Assembly: GCA_001579985.1 (NCBI GenBank)
Contig: LRSR01004288.1
Coordinates: 1-29,623, forward strand
Source of the DNA: Hypsibius dujardini
Taxonomy: Eukaryota > Tardigrada > Eutardigrada > Parachela > Hypsibiidae
Direction of reading: 5' to 3'
Length of the DNA stretch: 29,623 nucleotides
Shown: positions 1 through 9,964 of the stretch, in pieces
Layout of the letters: every line of letters starts with the position of its first letter
Numbering within the stretch: position 1 is the first letter of the stretch
Program-made: the position numbers and the translations under genes
The notes under the pieces: model-generated
What the model saw: the letters and a program-made list of their open reading frames with translations, nothing else
Databases searched by the model: none
What the model was told of the DNA's origin: nothing

Positions 1-1043
1 GACGCGGAGGAGCAATACTTCGCGCCGCACCCCTCGAACCAGTTATTACCAGTTTTAAACTGTGGGCGTGAACGCGCTCTAGCCTGAAACTGTCACAAAA
101 ATTGCATTTGCGTCCCAATTTCAAGTGTGTGATTTCCCCTGGAAAAGGCGCAATTTATGTTCCCTACATTCAGTGTGTAGCGCAATATGGCAATAATAGA
201 GACTATTACTAGTACCATTCCCCAGCAGCAGCAGCAGCAATCAGACACACAATGCAGCCACCGGAGAGAATTAATCAGTCTGTGCTGCAGATGGAAAAGT
301 TGATAGTTTTTTAAACGGCTCTCATTTCAGAGTTCGCCCCACAATATACGAATACAAGCAATGATGATAACCCAATACCCAAGGAGGAGTGGATCGCGCT
401 TGAAATTTGATTATACTCTTACCAGCAGTCAGAGGCGCGCCGAGCTTCGGCCGGAGGGTGTTGCAATTCAGTGCACTGCCGCAAAAAAAGTGCACTAAGA
501 GGGAGGGGTCCTGAAATGGGCCGTCCTGGAATCACAACTTCCAGACAGGTGTGGCTATCATCAAGGTCTTAAACGACAGAATAATTGATAACCCAGGTGG
601 AAGGCGTATCAGATACAAAGAAAAGTAGTGGAAATAGATTTTAAACATGAAACAACTATACAGTTCAAAAAAGCTCACTATAGAGGTCGCTGACTATGCA
701 GTTGACTCATCAGTTTTCGATTAGTTTGCGACAGAGCGCCCACTGCCACCTGGTAGTCCATTCCAGGGTACGAAAAGTCAAGTGGCCCATCTCGGAGCCT
801 TTCCTTCGTATTGCACTCGATAAAAAAATAGTACTTTGTGTCTATATGTCTGTATGTCTGTCTGTCTGTCTGTGTTTTTCTATTGTCCGTGTGTCTGCCA
901 GTCGCGTAGAAGTCTGTCGCGTAGAATTCCAAATTGTTTTCATCAAACGTAGACCTATGTAACAAAGTCACATAAAAAAGTTAACACTAGAAAAATCCAA
1001 AGGACGCAGGAGGCACGGCAATGGTCCGAAGATAGAAATGAAG

Positions 1044-1098
1044 CATTAACAATTTAACATTGATAATTTAACATTGACAATTTAACATTAACAAACAA
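1044..1098. repeat. 14-bp AT-rich minisatellite, about 3.5 copies
   Basis: The unit CATTGACAATTTAA recurs with starts at 1044, 1058, 1072 and 1086. Single-base differences separate the copies. The locus is intergenic. Confidence 0.8.
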
Positions 1099-1430
1099 TT
1101 AATGGCCAAAGCCCTATGGGTTTACGTAATACGGAATTAATTATAATATATACCATCCCCAAATAAGTGGACTTTCCAAGGGAAGGGCTGGTACTCGGCT
1201 GACGGAGTTCAAACTAGTCCTTCATCCAGAGTCAGGATAGTCAGAGTTTGGCACACTGTGTACCGAAAACGGTGGCTGAAAATCCGGCACCTAACCACTA
1301 AACGTGCAAGCCATATGTTTCGTCCCGATTGGCATACCAGAAATTATAAGCAAATCTGGCCAAAATTACTGTACAGAATTTTGGTGACCCAGGGGGTGCA
1401 ACTGAGTTCGTCAGACTGACAAGGTTTTAA

Positions 1431-1487
1431 AATGCGGTAGTGCAGTGTCGATTTAAACCCTTAGGAAAAAAACTGCACTGCCGCATT
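1431..1487. repeat. Short inverted repeat (hairpin)
   Basis: Sixteen bases at 1431-1446 (AATGCGGTAGTGCAGT) are the reverse complement, with one mismatch, of 1472-1487, leaving a loop of about 25 bases. A further related AATGCGGCACCGCAGTG lies at 1511, and a similar GTGCACTGCCGC occurs near 472. This may be a relic of a small palindromic element. Confidence 0.55.
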
Positions 1488-1786
1488 GGCTCCAGAATTT
1501 CCACACACAAAATGCGGCACCGCAGTGACAATAGTTTTTAAATGTGTTGCAACCGCAACACTGCAACAACCCATGGGGGCCGCCTCTGCCAGGAGTGGGA
1601 GGCGCACGAAAAATACAAATATCCTGAGAAAAGCGCGCCTAAATTGTGAGGCAGGCCGGTCCGTCGATCGCAACGATGTGACAGCGGTGTGGAAGTCACC
1701 AGCAACCCGCTTACGGGAGAAAAACCACAGGATACGCAAGGTTTAACTCGCTCGAAAATGTTACTCGCATTGCAAGTTTTACTTGC

Positions 1787-1975
1787 TATATATAGTTATA
1801 TATATATGCACATAGTTATATATATATATATATGTTATATACAATATACTAACTCGTTTAGTATTAGTACTCGTATCTTTTACTCGCTTAGTATCTTGTA
1901 TACAGATATATAGTATGAGTATATATAGTATACTGAGATATATAGTATATATATACTCATATCTTGTATATATCT
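1787..1975. repeat. TA-rich simple repeat tract
   Basis: Almost 190 bases of TATATA/TATAGT/TACTCG-like sequence with interspersed ACTCGTTTAGTA motifs. It is low-complexity and intergenic. Confidence 0.75.
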
Positions 1976-2573
1976 TTCAATGCAAAAGTCCGCGCCCGAG
2001 GAGTTTGGTATTATGAGAACACTTTTTTACCGAGTACTTAAGGAAAAATATCTCCTTCGGATTAGACACTGTCACATCCGATTTGCAGGATCTTCAATGT
2101 TTGGCCGGTTTTCAGATAGTATGGAGACCAGAAAACAAGCGTTCCAACAAGAAAAACAGAGCAAACAACTGGCAATCTTTACAGATCGATCTGTGCATGG
2201 GAACAAAGTCTCGGTTGAGGTTGATCAGGGAAAAGAATTATGAGGTGAATCGAAATACAGATGCACCATGCCTTGGATTCATGTTTCTCTTTTACGCCGC
2301 TGTGGGAATGATTGAAAAAAAAATCTAATTTAGTCAGAAAAGCCGACATGACCTTACTTAAATCAATTGTGCACGTGAAAGGCTCGCATCACATGAAACA
2401 TTCATTGCTGGCCAGCATGAGTTTTAAATTGCTGCTGTTCATGACTAGGTAGATCCATGCATCGAGAGGCAACTCTCTTTCGAGGGGTCCCCTAATTAGT
2501 CAGGGAGCCCAGGATGGATGCCAATATCTCGAGTTGTTGAGCTAAAGATGAATTGGACCACCAAATTTGCCCA

Positions 2574-2880
2574 TCGCCCCACCCCTTTGCCCCTTTGCCC
2601 CCTGAGTACGTGTTGGCTGGTGTTGCTTGCACACACCTCGTAATCAGAGGTGTGCAACTCCGAAAATGGATTTTGGAGTTGTTCCAGTCGGAGTTGGCTC
2701 GACTTGGAGTGGAGTTGGAGCTGCTTTTTCCGGAGTTGCACATCTCTGCTCGTAGTAATTCATGCAGGAAGCTCCTCAGACCCACGCCCCACCCCTTCGC
2801 CCCTCCCCCCTCCCCCCGAGTGCGTGTTGGCTGGTNACCTCGTTATGATTCACGCAGGAAGTTCCTCGCACAGTCCGGAA
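2574..2880. repeat. Degenerate GC-rich tandem duplication with an ambiguous base
   Basis: A C-rich block followed by GAGTACGTGTTGGCTGGT at about 2574-2620 recurs at about 2785-2835 as GAGTGCGTGTTGGCTGGT. The following CCTCGTAAT and CATGCAGGAAGCTCCTC motifs are also repeated. Between the copies is a GGAGTTGG-rich stretch (about 2675-2745). The only N of the window (2836) sits in the second copy, so the local assembly may be collapsed or uncertain. Confidence 0.6.
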
Positions 2881-3715
2881 ATTTTTCTGGAGAATGGGGG
2901 TGATGATTACCCTTTGATCTCTGTGCGGAATCATCGGCAATCCGTTTCATAGCTCCCAACATCATTCAGCGTTGCTTCGGCATTGTGGGAAGGAGCCAGT
3001 ATTATTGGATTGGCGCTATACCTTCCCCCGTGGAGGAGACACGTGGATTGAATTCGCCATTGACGGGAGGTGTCTTGCTGGACGCCGCGGCGACCAAGTT
3101 GCCGTCGATCACTGAAATAGTAAGAAATTCTGAGATTGGAAAGAGTCTCTGCGGATGGTTGCTCGATTTAGAAGAGCATTGTGGTGATAATCAATTTGAT
3201 TATATCGTTTTCAAAATTTTGTTCTCGACTTCGAATTTTAATGACTGTTGTCCCAAGTGTGAGACGCCTCCTGATTTGATTAATCTTCAGTTTATTCTTT
3301 GTTTTTCCATTTCTCATTTCTGGGTTCTCAACGTATTCGAATAATCGGAACATACATGCATCGAAAAATGAACGGTCGCTGTATCTCGTATATCGTATCT
3401 CATATATCGTAGTGTCTACACCTGATTGATTGGTTGATTTTCAAGCGAACTGCTTTGTTTGATTGATCGATTGTCGTCTACGTGCGGCCGTGTTTGATCG
3501 ATTGTTGATTGGCGCGACGGCAATAGTTGTTTTTTACTGCCAGGGTTAATTGCTTGCTCTGCTGCTCTTTCACTGGTAGCAAGTGATGCAACTATAAAGT
3601 GAATGACTGTCTGCGGTATTATTGGCCAGTTGACTAACAATGTTGTTTTGTCTTCAGGCTACCTGTGGACCGTATCTTTAAAAATTTGCGCTTTTGGTTG
3701 ACTTGACGCAAAACC

Positions 3716-5319
3716 ATGACTGAACAAATCGACCACAAGAAACGCCCTAATGGCGCCGTCACTCTGGACAGCAACGGAGCCGGCGACTACAACATGACAA
3801 ACGACGTCAAGTCCCTCCCGACCGCCTTCGAAGCGCACGAAGAGGAAGACACTGGCGTGGAATCGAAAGATGAGGAGGAAGAATTCGAAGCAGCTACTTC
3901 CTATGTGGACGTGTTCACCATCGGAGGCTATGTCACTCTGCAGCTATTCGGCTACCTCCGTGACTTTCTCCGTCGTTGGAAGCTGGAGAAGAGTTTGGTC
4001 GCACAGGAGAGCGAGGACAACGCCGGTTTCGCTCCGCTCTACAGCAATTGGGAAGACTTTTACACCCGCAATGTCTACATTCGTATTCGCGACTGCTGGA
4101 ACCGTCCGATTTGCAGCGTTCCCGGTGCGACCATCAAACTACTCGAGCGATCGACGCCTAATTACGGCTGGGACTTTCACATGACAGGTGTGGAATTGTA
4201 GCGTAGAATTGCGTTCTGACGAGATTGTTCAAGCAGATATTGTTGAAGCGGTAGAAGGTCCCAATAGTTTTCTGCTGAGCAGAGGGATCATTTAGATCGA
4301 AACAATTTCTGTTTAAATGGATCATAAATCCGTACTTTACTGGAGGTATTTCCAGAAAGTACTGCTGGAAAAGGAACAGTACTTCAGATCGCCCAACTTG
4401 AGCTTTTTGAAAGGGTAAAATGCAGATTTTTGTGCGAAATCAGACAAGAAATAATCCAAAAAGCTCAGTGGTCCAAGGGGTTTTTGATAGGCATCATCTT
4501 TATACGAAAAAATGAAAGCCTTGAATTTCACTACTTTCCAGGTGAGACCATCGAATGCATCAATATGGGCTCCTACAACTACCTTGGGTTTGCGGAGAAG
4601 TTTGGCACATGCGCGGAAGACGCCGTGGCTGCCATTGACAAGTACGGTGTGGCCGGTTGCAGCCCGCGGGACGACATCGGAACGCAGACCGTGCACTTGG
4701 AACTGGAGGCGCTGGTAGCGCGCTTTGTCGGCTGCGAGGCGGCTGTGACGTTCGGAATGGGCTTCGCCACCAACAGCGCCAACATTCCCGCACTGGTGGA
4801 CAAACATTGCGCAGTGCTGAGCGACTCACTGAACCATTCTTCCATAGTCACGGGAGTGCGACTGTCGGGGGCCTTTGTCAAGACGTATAAGCATAACGAC
4901 ATGGCGGATATGGAGAACAAGTTGAAGGAGCTGGTGCTGGCGGGCCATCCGCGAACTCGTCGACCATTTAAGAAGGTGTGTTTCTAAATCGTCACCTTGG
5001 TCTTAGTAACGGAGAGGGACATGTGACTTTTAGATAAAGTACGGAACGGGTAATTCGAGGGTCGGAGATGGGATTCACAATACAGATCCTACTAAAATTT
5101 GAGTTGCATTATTTTTGTGTTTTTTCTTGAATCAGATGATTCAAGAAAGAATTTTAGACGGTTTTGATTTATAATTCACGTCTCTTGCAAAGACACAGTC
5201 TAATACAGTTACTGATGTGCTAAACATGCAGACAGGCAGGCAGGCAAACCGACCGACCGACCGACCGACCGACCGCGTAGACAGACCAGACAGACAGACA
5301 GACAGACAGAGAGACAGGC

Positions 5320-5352
<33 letters not shown>

Positions 5353-6486
5353 TACAGACAGACATACAGGTGGACAGACGAACATGTTTGGAAGGCCAAC
5401 AAAACTCTTATGGTTCTGACTTTTTGGTCATGATCCGTTACTTCTTGTAGGTGTTAATCATCGTCGAAGGAGTGTATAGCATGGAGGGCTCCATTTGCAA
5501 GCTGCGCGAGATTATCGCCCTGAAGAAGAAGTATAAGGCCTACCTTTTCCTCGACGAAGCGCACAGCATCGGTGCGCTGGGTCCGCACGGCCGCGGTGTC
5601 GTCGACTACTTTGGCCTAGACCCCAAAGACGTCGACATCATGATGGGCACCTTCACTAAAAGCTTTGGTTCAGCCGGCGGCTACATTGCTGGTTCACGCG
5701 ACTTAATCGACTACCTCAAGAACGCATCCGGTGGAATGATCTACGCGTCCGCTATGCCGGCCGCTGTGGCCCAACAGATTGTCACTTCCATGACCATCAT
5801 CATGGGCGAAGATGGAACGGACGAAGGTATGCTTGGTTTGTTCCGTTGCCATATGATTTTTGATTTTACGGCTGTGGACATATATTTCACCGTTAAATAT
5901 ATTAAACAATGACAAACGTGACTTTTTAAATCAGCAAAATATAAATGTATGTATTTAACCAAAATTTACTTTAAATATTGCGATAATATATTTTCAATCT
6001 TATTAAAAAGGATTGTTATTTTTTGTTTAAATATCTTTTGCATTTAGACCACACACAATTCTAGCACGGATCATTATGTATTTGTTTTTCTTTTCAGGCA
6101 TCCGACGAATCAGGCAGTTGGCGGAGAATACCCGCTATTTCCGTTCCGAATTAAAGAAGCGCGGTTTCATCATCTACGGTCATAAAGATTCGCCGGTGGT
6201 GCCGCTGCTGCTGTACTACCCCACGAAGATTGCCACGTTCGGGCGGTTCATGCTGCAGCGCGGCATCGCCGTGGTGGTGGTGGGATTCCCCGCGACGCCG
6301 GTTAAGTTGGGTCGTGCGCGCTTCTGCCTGTCCGCTGCGCACACCAAAGAGATGCTGGATAAGGTGTTGCAGGCCACCGATGAGGTGGGCGATATTTTGA
6401 ATATCAAGTACTCCAGGAGATACGGTCCGAATGCCGCGGTGAAGAAGGATAGTCCGTCCGTCGTGAATGCCCGGAAAAATTCTTAG
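3716..6486 (+). CDS. SPTLC2: Serine palmitoyltransferase subunit 2 (long-chain base subunit)
   Basis: Catalytic subunit of the ER enzyme that condenses L-serine with palmitoyl-CoA to 3-ketosphinganine, the first step of sphingolipid synthesis; a PLP-dependent alpha-oxoamine synthase that works with SPTLC1. Exons read 3716-4187, 4542-4975, 5451-5826 and 6098-6486 (intron phases 1, 0, 1), giving 556 aa against 562 in human. An acidic N-terminus precedes a hydrophobic segment at about residues 64-85 ([18 protein letters not shown]). Family landmarks are [48 protein letters not shown], the PLP-lysine motif GTFTKSFG (Lys372), [19 protein letters not shown] and [11 protein letters not shown]. Intron 2 contains a GACA microsatellite. 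A foldback element lies about 190 bp past the stop. No defect is visible. Confidence 0.96.
5231..5380. repeat. (GACC)n/(GACA)n microsatellite in SPTLC2 intron 2
   Basis: CAGG and GACC units grade into a long GACA run with a few interruptions. It lies wholly within the intron 4976-5450. Confidence 0.9.
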
Positions 6487-7157
6487 TTTAAATTTAGTTG
6501 TTTCTTTGATATTTTTTTCTGGCCTTTTATCCTTAATTTGGTCATTCCTCGGTTGGTGTTGTTTTCTTTTCTACTTCATGAGTCACTAATGAGTAACATA
6601 TGTTTGTATGTACAAGATGCTCTACAAATATGTCGAACTGCTGCATCGGAACATTTAAACGAGTAGAAGTCGTACAATCAACGACAAGATTGAGTACACT
6701 GGAGGGTCCGGAGCATGGGCAAAAGGGGCGGAGCAGGGGGTGGTCAGGTGGTTGATTGTTTGATTGTTTGAAAGTACCCCCTGCCCCGCCCCTGTTGCCC
6801 ATTCCCCGGACCCTCCAGTGTACTCAATCTTGTCGTTGACTGTAGACCGAACGGGATGACTGGTCCAGAAACGGAGTAGCGTTTGATCAACGATTAACCA
6901 CCACCCTGTTCTTTTAGGCTTCGGTGTCCAAAGGCTGTCTACTATAAAGTAGAAAACATACATGCATCAAATCACTCAGATAATAATGTACGATTACACG
7001 ATTTTTCGGCCATGGACGAACAAATTGAAGAAATTTCCTGTCATCGAAAAGTTCTTAAATTTTGCATGCAAAAAAAAGCTCAGATCGTGAGGATTAGTGT
7101 TGTTTCGGTTAATTTAGATTAGAGCGTAAGCTAACCAAAATCGGAGGAATTAAACAA
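6487..7157. other. SPTLC2 3' flank, contains a foldback element
   Basis: The stretch follows the SPTLC2 stop codon. It holds the foldback repeat 6673-6844 and otherwise AT-rich sequence. A short ATG frame (7012-7122, 36 codons, start context GCCATGG) is present but unconfirmed. No consensus AATAAA was noticed close to the stop. Confidence 0.5.
6673..6844. mobile_element. Foldback MITE-like element, family 1, copy 1
   Basis: The 172-bp segment is nearly a perfect palindrome. The left arm begins TACAATCAACGACAAGATTG and the right arm ends with the complementary CAATCTTGTCGTTGACTGTA. Pairing continues inward through ACTGGAGGGTCCGG / CCGGACCCTCCAGT and a G-rich/C-rich stem, leaving a centre of about 36 bases with TTGATTGTTTGATTG. 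It has no coding capacity. A second copy at 9451-9635 has the same ends, so this is a repeat family. The position, just 3' of a stop codon, suggests it may be transcribed in the SPTLC2 3' UTR. Confidence 0.85.
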
Positions 7158-7487
7158 ATGATAAAAAACCAAGCGCTCCGGGAGAGGCAGGGCGGACTAT
7201 TCGCACGAATCTTTTCGCTCAACGTCGGCAGCGACACCTGCAGAACAGTGAAAGTGCAGTACGATCCAGTAGCGGAAGCGAATACTACAGTACGAGTACT
7301 AAGTAAAGCTGCTGTTTCTTCTGAATTCATAATCAAGGGAGTAACTGCTCTAACTACAGCAATCAATCAACTGAACGACTTCGCACGATTTTGCCAAAAA
7401 AATCATTGGGTTGTGGAGCTGATTCATGAGTCCGTTTATAGCTTATTTCTGAATTTCCCAACTGTTTTACCAGTTTCCCTGCATTAA
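7158..7487 (+). CDS. Unidentified 109-codon ORF upstream of ASCC1
   Basis: I do not recognise this protein. The frame opens with ATG at 7158, is open upstream to about 7131, and ends with TAA at 7485-7487, one base before the ASCC1 start codon. The first two thirds have coding-like codon texture (many C or G third positions, for example in IFSLNVGSDTCRTVKVQYDP) and motifs such as AEANTTVRVLSKAAV and KGVTALTTAINQLNDF. The last 25 codons look less coding-like and contain an acceptor-like CAG at 7471-7473. It may be an exon of a short gene, a transposon-derived relic, or chance. No signal peptide or membrane span is evident. Confidence 0.3.
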   Translation: MIKNQALRERQGGLFARIFSLNVGSDTCRTVKVQYDPVAEANTTVRVLSKAAVSSEFIIKGVTALTTAINQLNDFARFCQKNHWVVELIHESVYSLFLNFPTVLPVSLH

Positions 7488-7488
7488 A

Positions 7489-8751
7489 ATGTCAAATCAA
7501 CACCATTTCTTCAACTTTTCCGACAAGGAAGTCATGACGCCTCATATTAAGGAGATGAACGGGATGTTCTTCCGCATTCACCCCGTGGTGGATGAAAATT
7601 CCCCCGGCGAGAAGCAATCGAAAGAAGAATCCATCAGCAGAGGCGGAGACACTGCCAACTCGACTGCTGTTCCATTTTCCGGTATCACTCAACTCTCGGT
7701 TGTAAAAAAAATCTCGAAATGTTTCATATAACCTGCTTAAAATAGTGCTTTACTTTTCAGATTTGATCGCTGAGTTTAGTGAAGAGGAACAGGATGTGCT
7801 GTACCATCGTGTACGCAAAACGCCAGGCAGTGACACATTTCGGCTTTGGCTCGACCAGGAGCGAATCCCGTCCGCGTTGTTTGCTATGATGATTGGGAAA
7901 GGCGGGGCGGGAAAAAAGGCGATCGAGGATGAAACGAAGGCGCGCATCATATTTCCCGATAACAGATCGCAGGAGCAGACTAAGCCCATTGGTAAGAATC
8001 TTTTGATTGATTGATTGAATAGCTCTAGATGATCTGTTGATTGATTGGTTGAATAGCTAGATGGTCTCTGTCTATTTAAGGAGTTGGTTGATTGATCGAT
8101 GGGTTTATAATTGATCGCTGTTCGAATTAAAAATAATTTTGAGTAGTCGCATTGTTTGCGTTTCCGCTCATGTCCATTAGTATTTTTTGGATTTATTATT
8201 AAGAGCCATTCGACGTCTTTCAGAAATATTTAGCTACGATGAAGTGCAGCTTATCGTTTGTCGGCGGAGACTTCTGCAATCAGCGCAGAATGCCCGCTTT
8301 AAAATACCGTTCACTCACTTTCTCTGCTTTCCTGCGTCTTCGCAATCCGTTCACCAGTCTTTCCAGACGTTCCGGAATGAAGTCACCAAAAAATGTGGTG
8401 GGGTAAGACCTTTCTCGAATTTGCTTTGCCGAGCGGCTGAAAAAGGTACTTAGTGATGTTATGCATATGCTATGCCTTTTAGTCCCGAGGATTTTCGCCG
8501 GATCTCTTTCAAAACTATTCCAAGCTGCATCTGACAATTGGGACACTAGCTTTATTCTCCCAGTATGAATACGGCTTGGCAGCTGACGGCTTGACGGAAT
8601 GTTTTGCTGACGGACTATGGTACGGCAAATTTGTCTGCAGCACATACCGACAGATGATTAGAGACATAGGCTGATAGACAAACAGACAGACAGACAGACA
8701 GACAGGCAGGCAGGCAGGCAGGCAGGCAGAGACAGAGACAGGACAGACAGC

Positions 8752-8806
<55 letters not shown>

Positions 8807-9396
8807 GAATGAAAGATTAAATTTTGCAATGTCACAGGCGTGAATTAAACGAAGGACCACTTCATTGTCGGCTGAAAGGGTTGGAAATAATGAATGACGA
8901 TCCATCGGAAGTTGACGTGCTCTATGCCAAGATTGAGGATCCAACCGGACGACTGCAACAAATTGCCGATTCTGTGTACGAGTGGTTCATGGAGGCTGAG
9001 CCGCGATTTTTGCAAGACAAGTTCGACCATGTGGACAATGTCAAGCTTCACGTGACCCTCTTGAACAGTCGATTTCGGAAGGGCGAGGAGATCAGCGAGG
9101 AAGAGGTCGAATCAGTCGGTGGCAAGTCTCGATCAAGGAAAACATTCGACGCTACCGATATACTCAAGCACTTTGGCGATTATGACTTTGGCACAGTTCA
9201 TATCAAGGAGATTCACGTTTCCCAGAGATTTTCATCCGACTCAAATGGATTCTACAAGGCTACCCGCAAATTGGTGTTGGACGCAGAGTTCTTCCGTAGT
9301 TCCGAGACTTCGTCGGAGCAGCAACAACCTTTTGTTCACGAAAGCTATAGTGATGAACCAACTTGTGCTTTAGATGAAAACTTATCAGAACAGTAA
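7489..9396 (+). CDS. ASCC1: Activating signal cointegrator 1 complex subunit 1 (KH + 2H phosphoesterase)
   Basis: Subunit of the ASC-1 complex, linked in animals to transcription coactivation and to ALKBH3/ASCC3-dependent alkylation repair. Exons are 7489-7681, 7761-7991, 8224-8402, 8483-8619 and 8838-9396 (phases 1, 1, 0, 2), giving 432 aa. A KH domain lies at about residues 98-180 with the GxxG loop GKGG (110-113). A LigT/AKAP7-like 2H phosphoesterase domain follows, introduced by PFTHFL, with both HxT motifs present: KLHLTIG (His217) and KLHVTLLN (His318). GLEIMNDDP, VDVLYAKI and IHVSQRF match the family C-terminal half. A Ser/Glu/Gln-rich tail extends past the usual end. An acceptor-like CAG ends 15 nt before the ATG. 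Intron 4 carries a GACA tract. The exon 4-5 join (TG|G, Trp247) is the least certain junction. Confidence 0.92.
8003..8070. repeat. Two copies of a 34-bp TGAT-containing unit in ASCC1 intron 2
   Basis: TTGATTGATTGATTGAATAG followed by CTCTAGATGATCTG at 8003 is repeated with changes from 8037. It belongs to the TGAT/ATCA simple motif found through the window. Confidence 0.7.
8676..8807. repeat. (GACA)n/(GGCA)n microsatellite in ASCC1 intron 4
   Basis: A continuous run of GACA with a central GGCA block, within the intron 8620-8837. Confidence 0.92.
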
Positions 9397-9450
9397 CCTA
9401 TTCACGAACAAGAAATGTAATGAAATTGTACTGAGCACTAGTAGTAATAC

Positions 9451-9635
9451 TACAATCAACGAGAAGATTGAGTACTGGACTGGATTGACTGGAGGGTCCG
9501 GGGTATGGATAAAAGGGTCGGAGCAGGGGGTGGTCAGGTGGTTGATTGTTCGATTGTTTGAAAACCATCCCCTGCTCCGCCCCTTTTGCCCATTCCCCGG
9601 ACCCTCCAGTGTACTCGATCTTGTCGTTGACTGTA
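9451..9635. mobile_element. Foldback MITE-like element, family 1, copy 2
   Basis: The 185-bp segment has the same ends as the copy at 6673-6844 (TACAATCAACGA...CGTTGACTGTA) and the same GGAGGGTCCGG stem, G-rich arm and TTGATTGTTCGATTG centre. It differs by substitutions and a 13-bp insertion near 9476. It begins 54 bp after the ASCC1 stop and lies in the interval between the convergent ASCC1 and SNX27 genes. Confidence 0.85.
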
Positions 9636-9964
9636 GCAGTACTTCCGTTTCTTATAGAACTAGTACATTATAATTGCTTTCTAGCCTTTCCAACTTAGTG
9701 ACAGTTTTTCCAATTGCCTCTTTAATAGTCATCTGTCCACTGGCAAGCCGGTCTCAAGTAACCGCGAAGAAACGAATTATACTTTACAACGTCAATATCA
9801 ACAGAATCAGCTAAAATTGGAATTAAAGAAATGATTAGAAATCTGTCCTTCGAGCTCATATCACGGAAAACAATGTCAAAACAGTCAACGCTGCCCAGGC
9901 AAGTCAGCTACAGTTCAAACCACGAGGCAAATTCTCAAAATAAATGAGTCAAATCACCGAGGTG
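9636..9964. other. Interval between convergent ASCC1 and SNX27
   Basis: About 330 bp that may hold overlapping 3' UTRs. A possible polyadenylation signal AATAAA (+ strand, near 9939-9944) is only about 20 bp from the SNX27 stop. No gene is supported. Confidence 0.4.

Larger units (their letters stand above)
1..3715. other. Intergenic region upstream of SPTLC2, no supported gene
   Basis: No open frame here shows family motifs or coding-like splice structure. The longest frame (2985-3344, + strand, 119 codons) starts on a non-ATG codon and resembles nothing I know. The stretch holds a short CAG run near 222-238, a GTCT tract near 847-880, a 14-bp minisatellite, a small inverted repeat, a TA-rich tract and a degenerate GC-rich duplication, listed separately. 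A good acceptor (AG at 3656-3657 after a pyrimidine run) lies 58 nt before the SPTLC2 start codon, so the 5' UTR of that gene probably begins there or is spliced to an unseen upstream exon. Confidence 0.6.

Noticed and set aside
2985-3344. 119-codon plus-strand frame
   Set aside because: It has a non-ATG start, no family motifs, and its second half is AT-rich and non-coding in texture.
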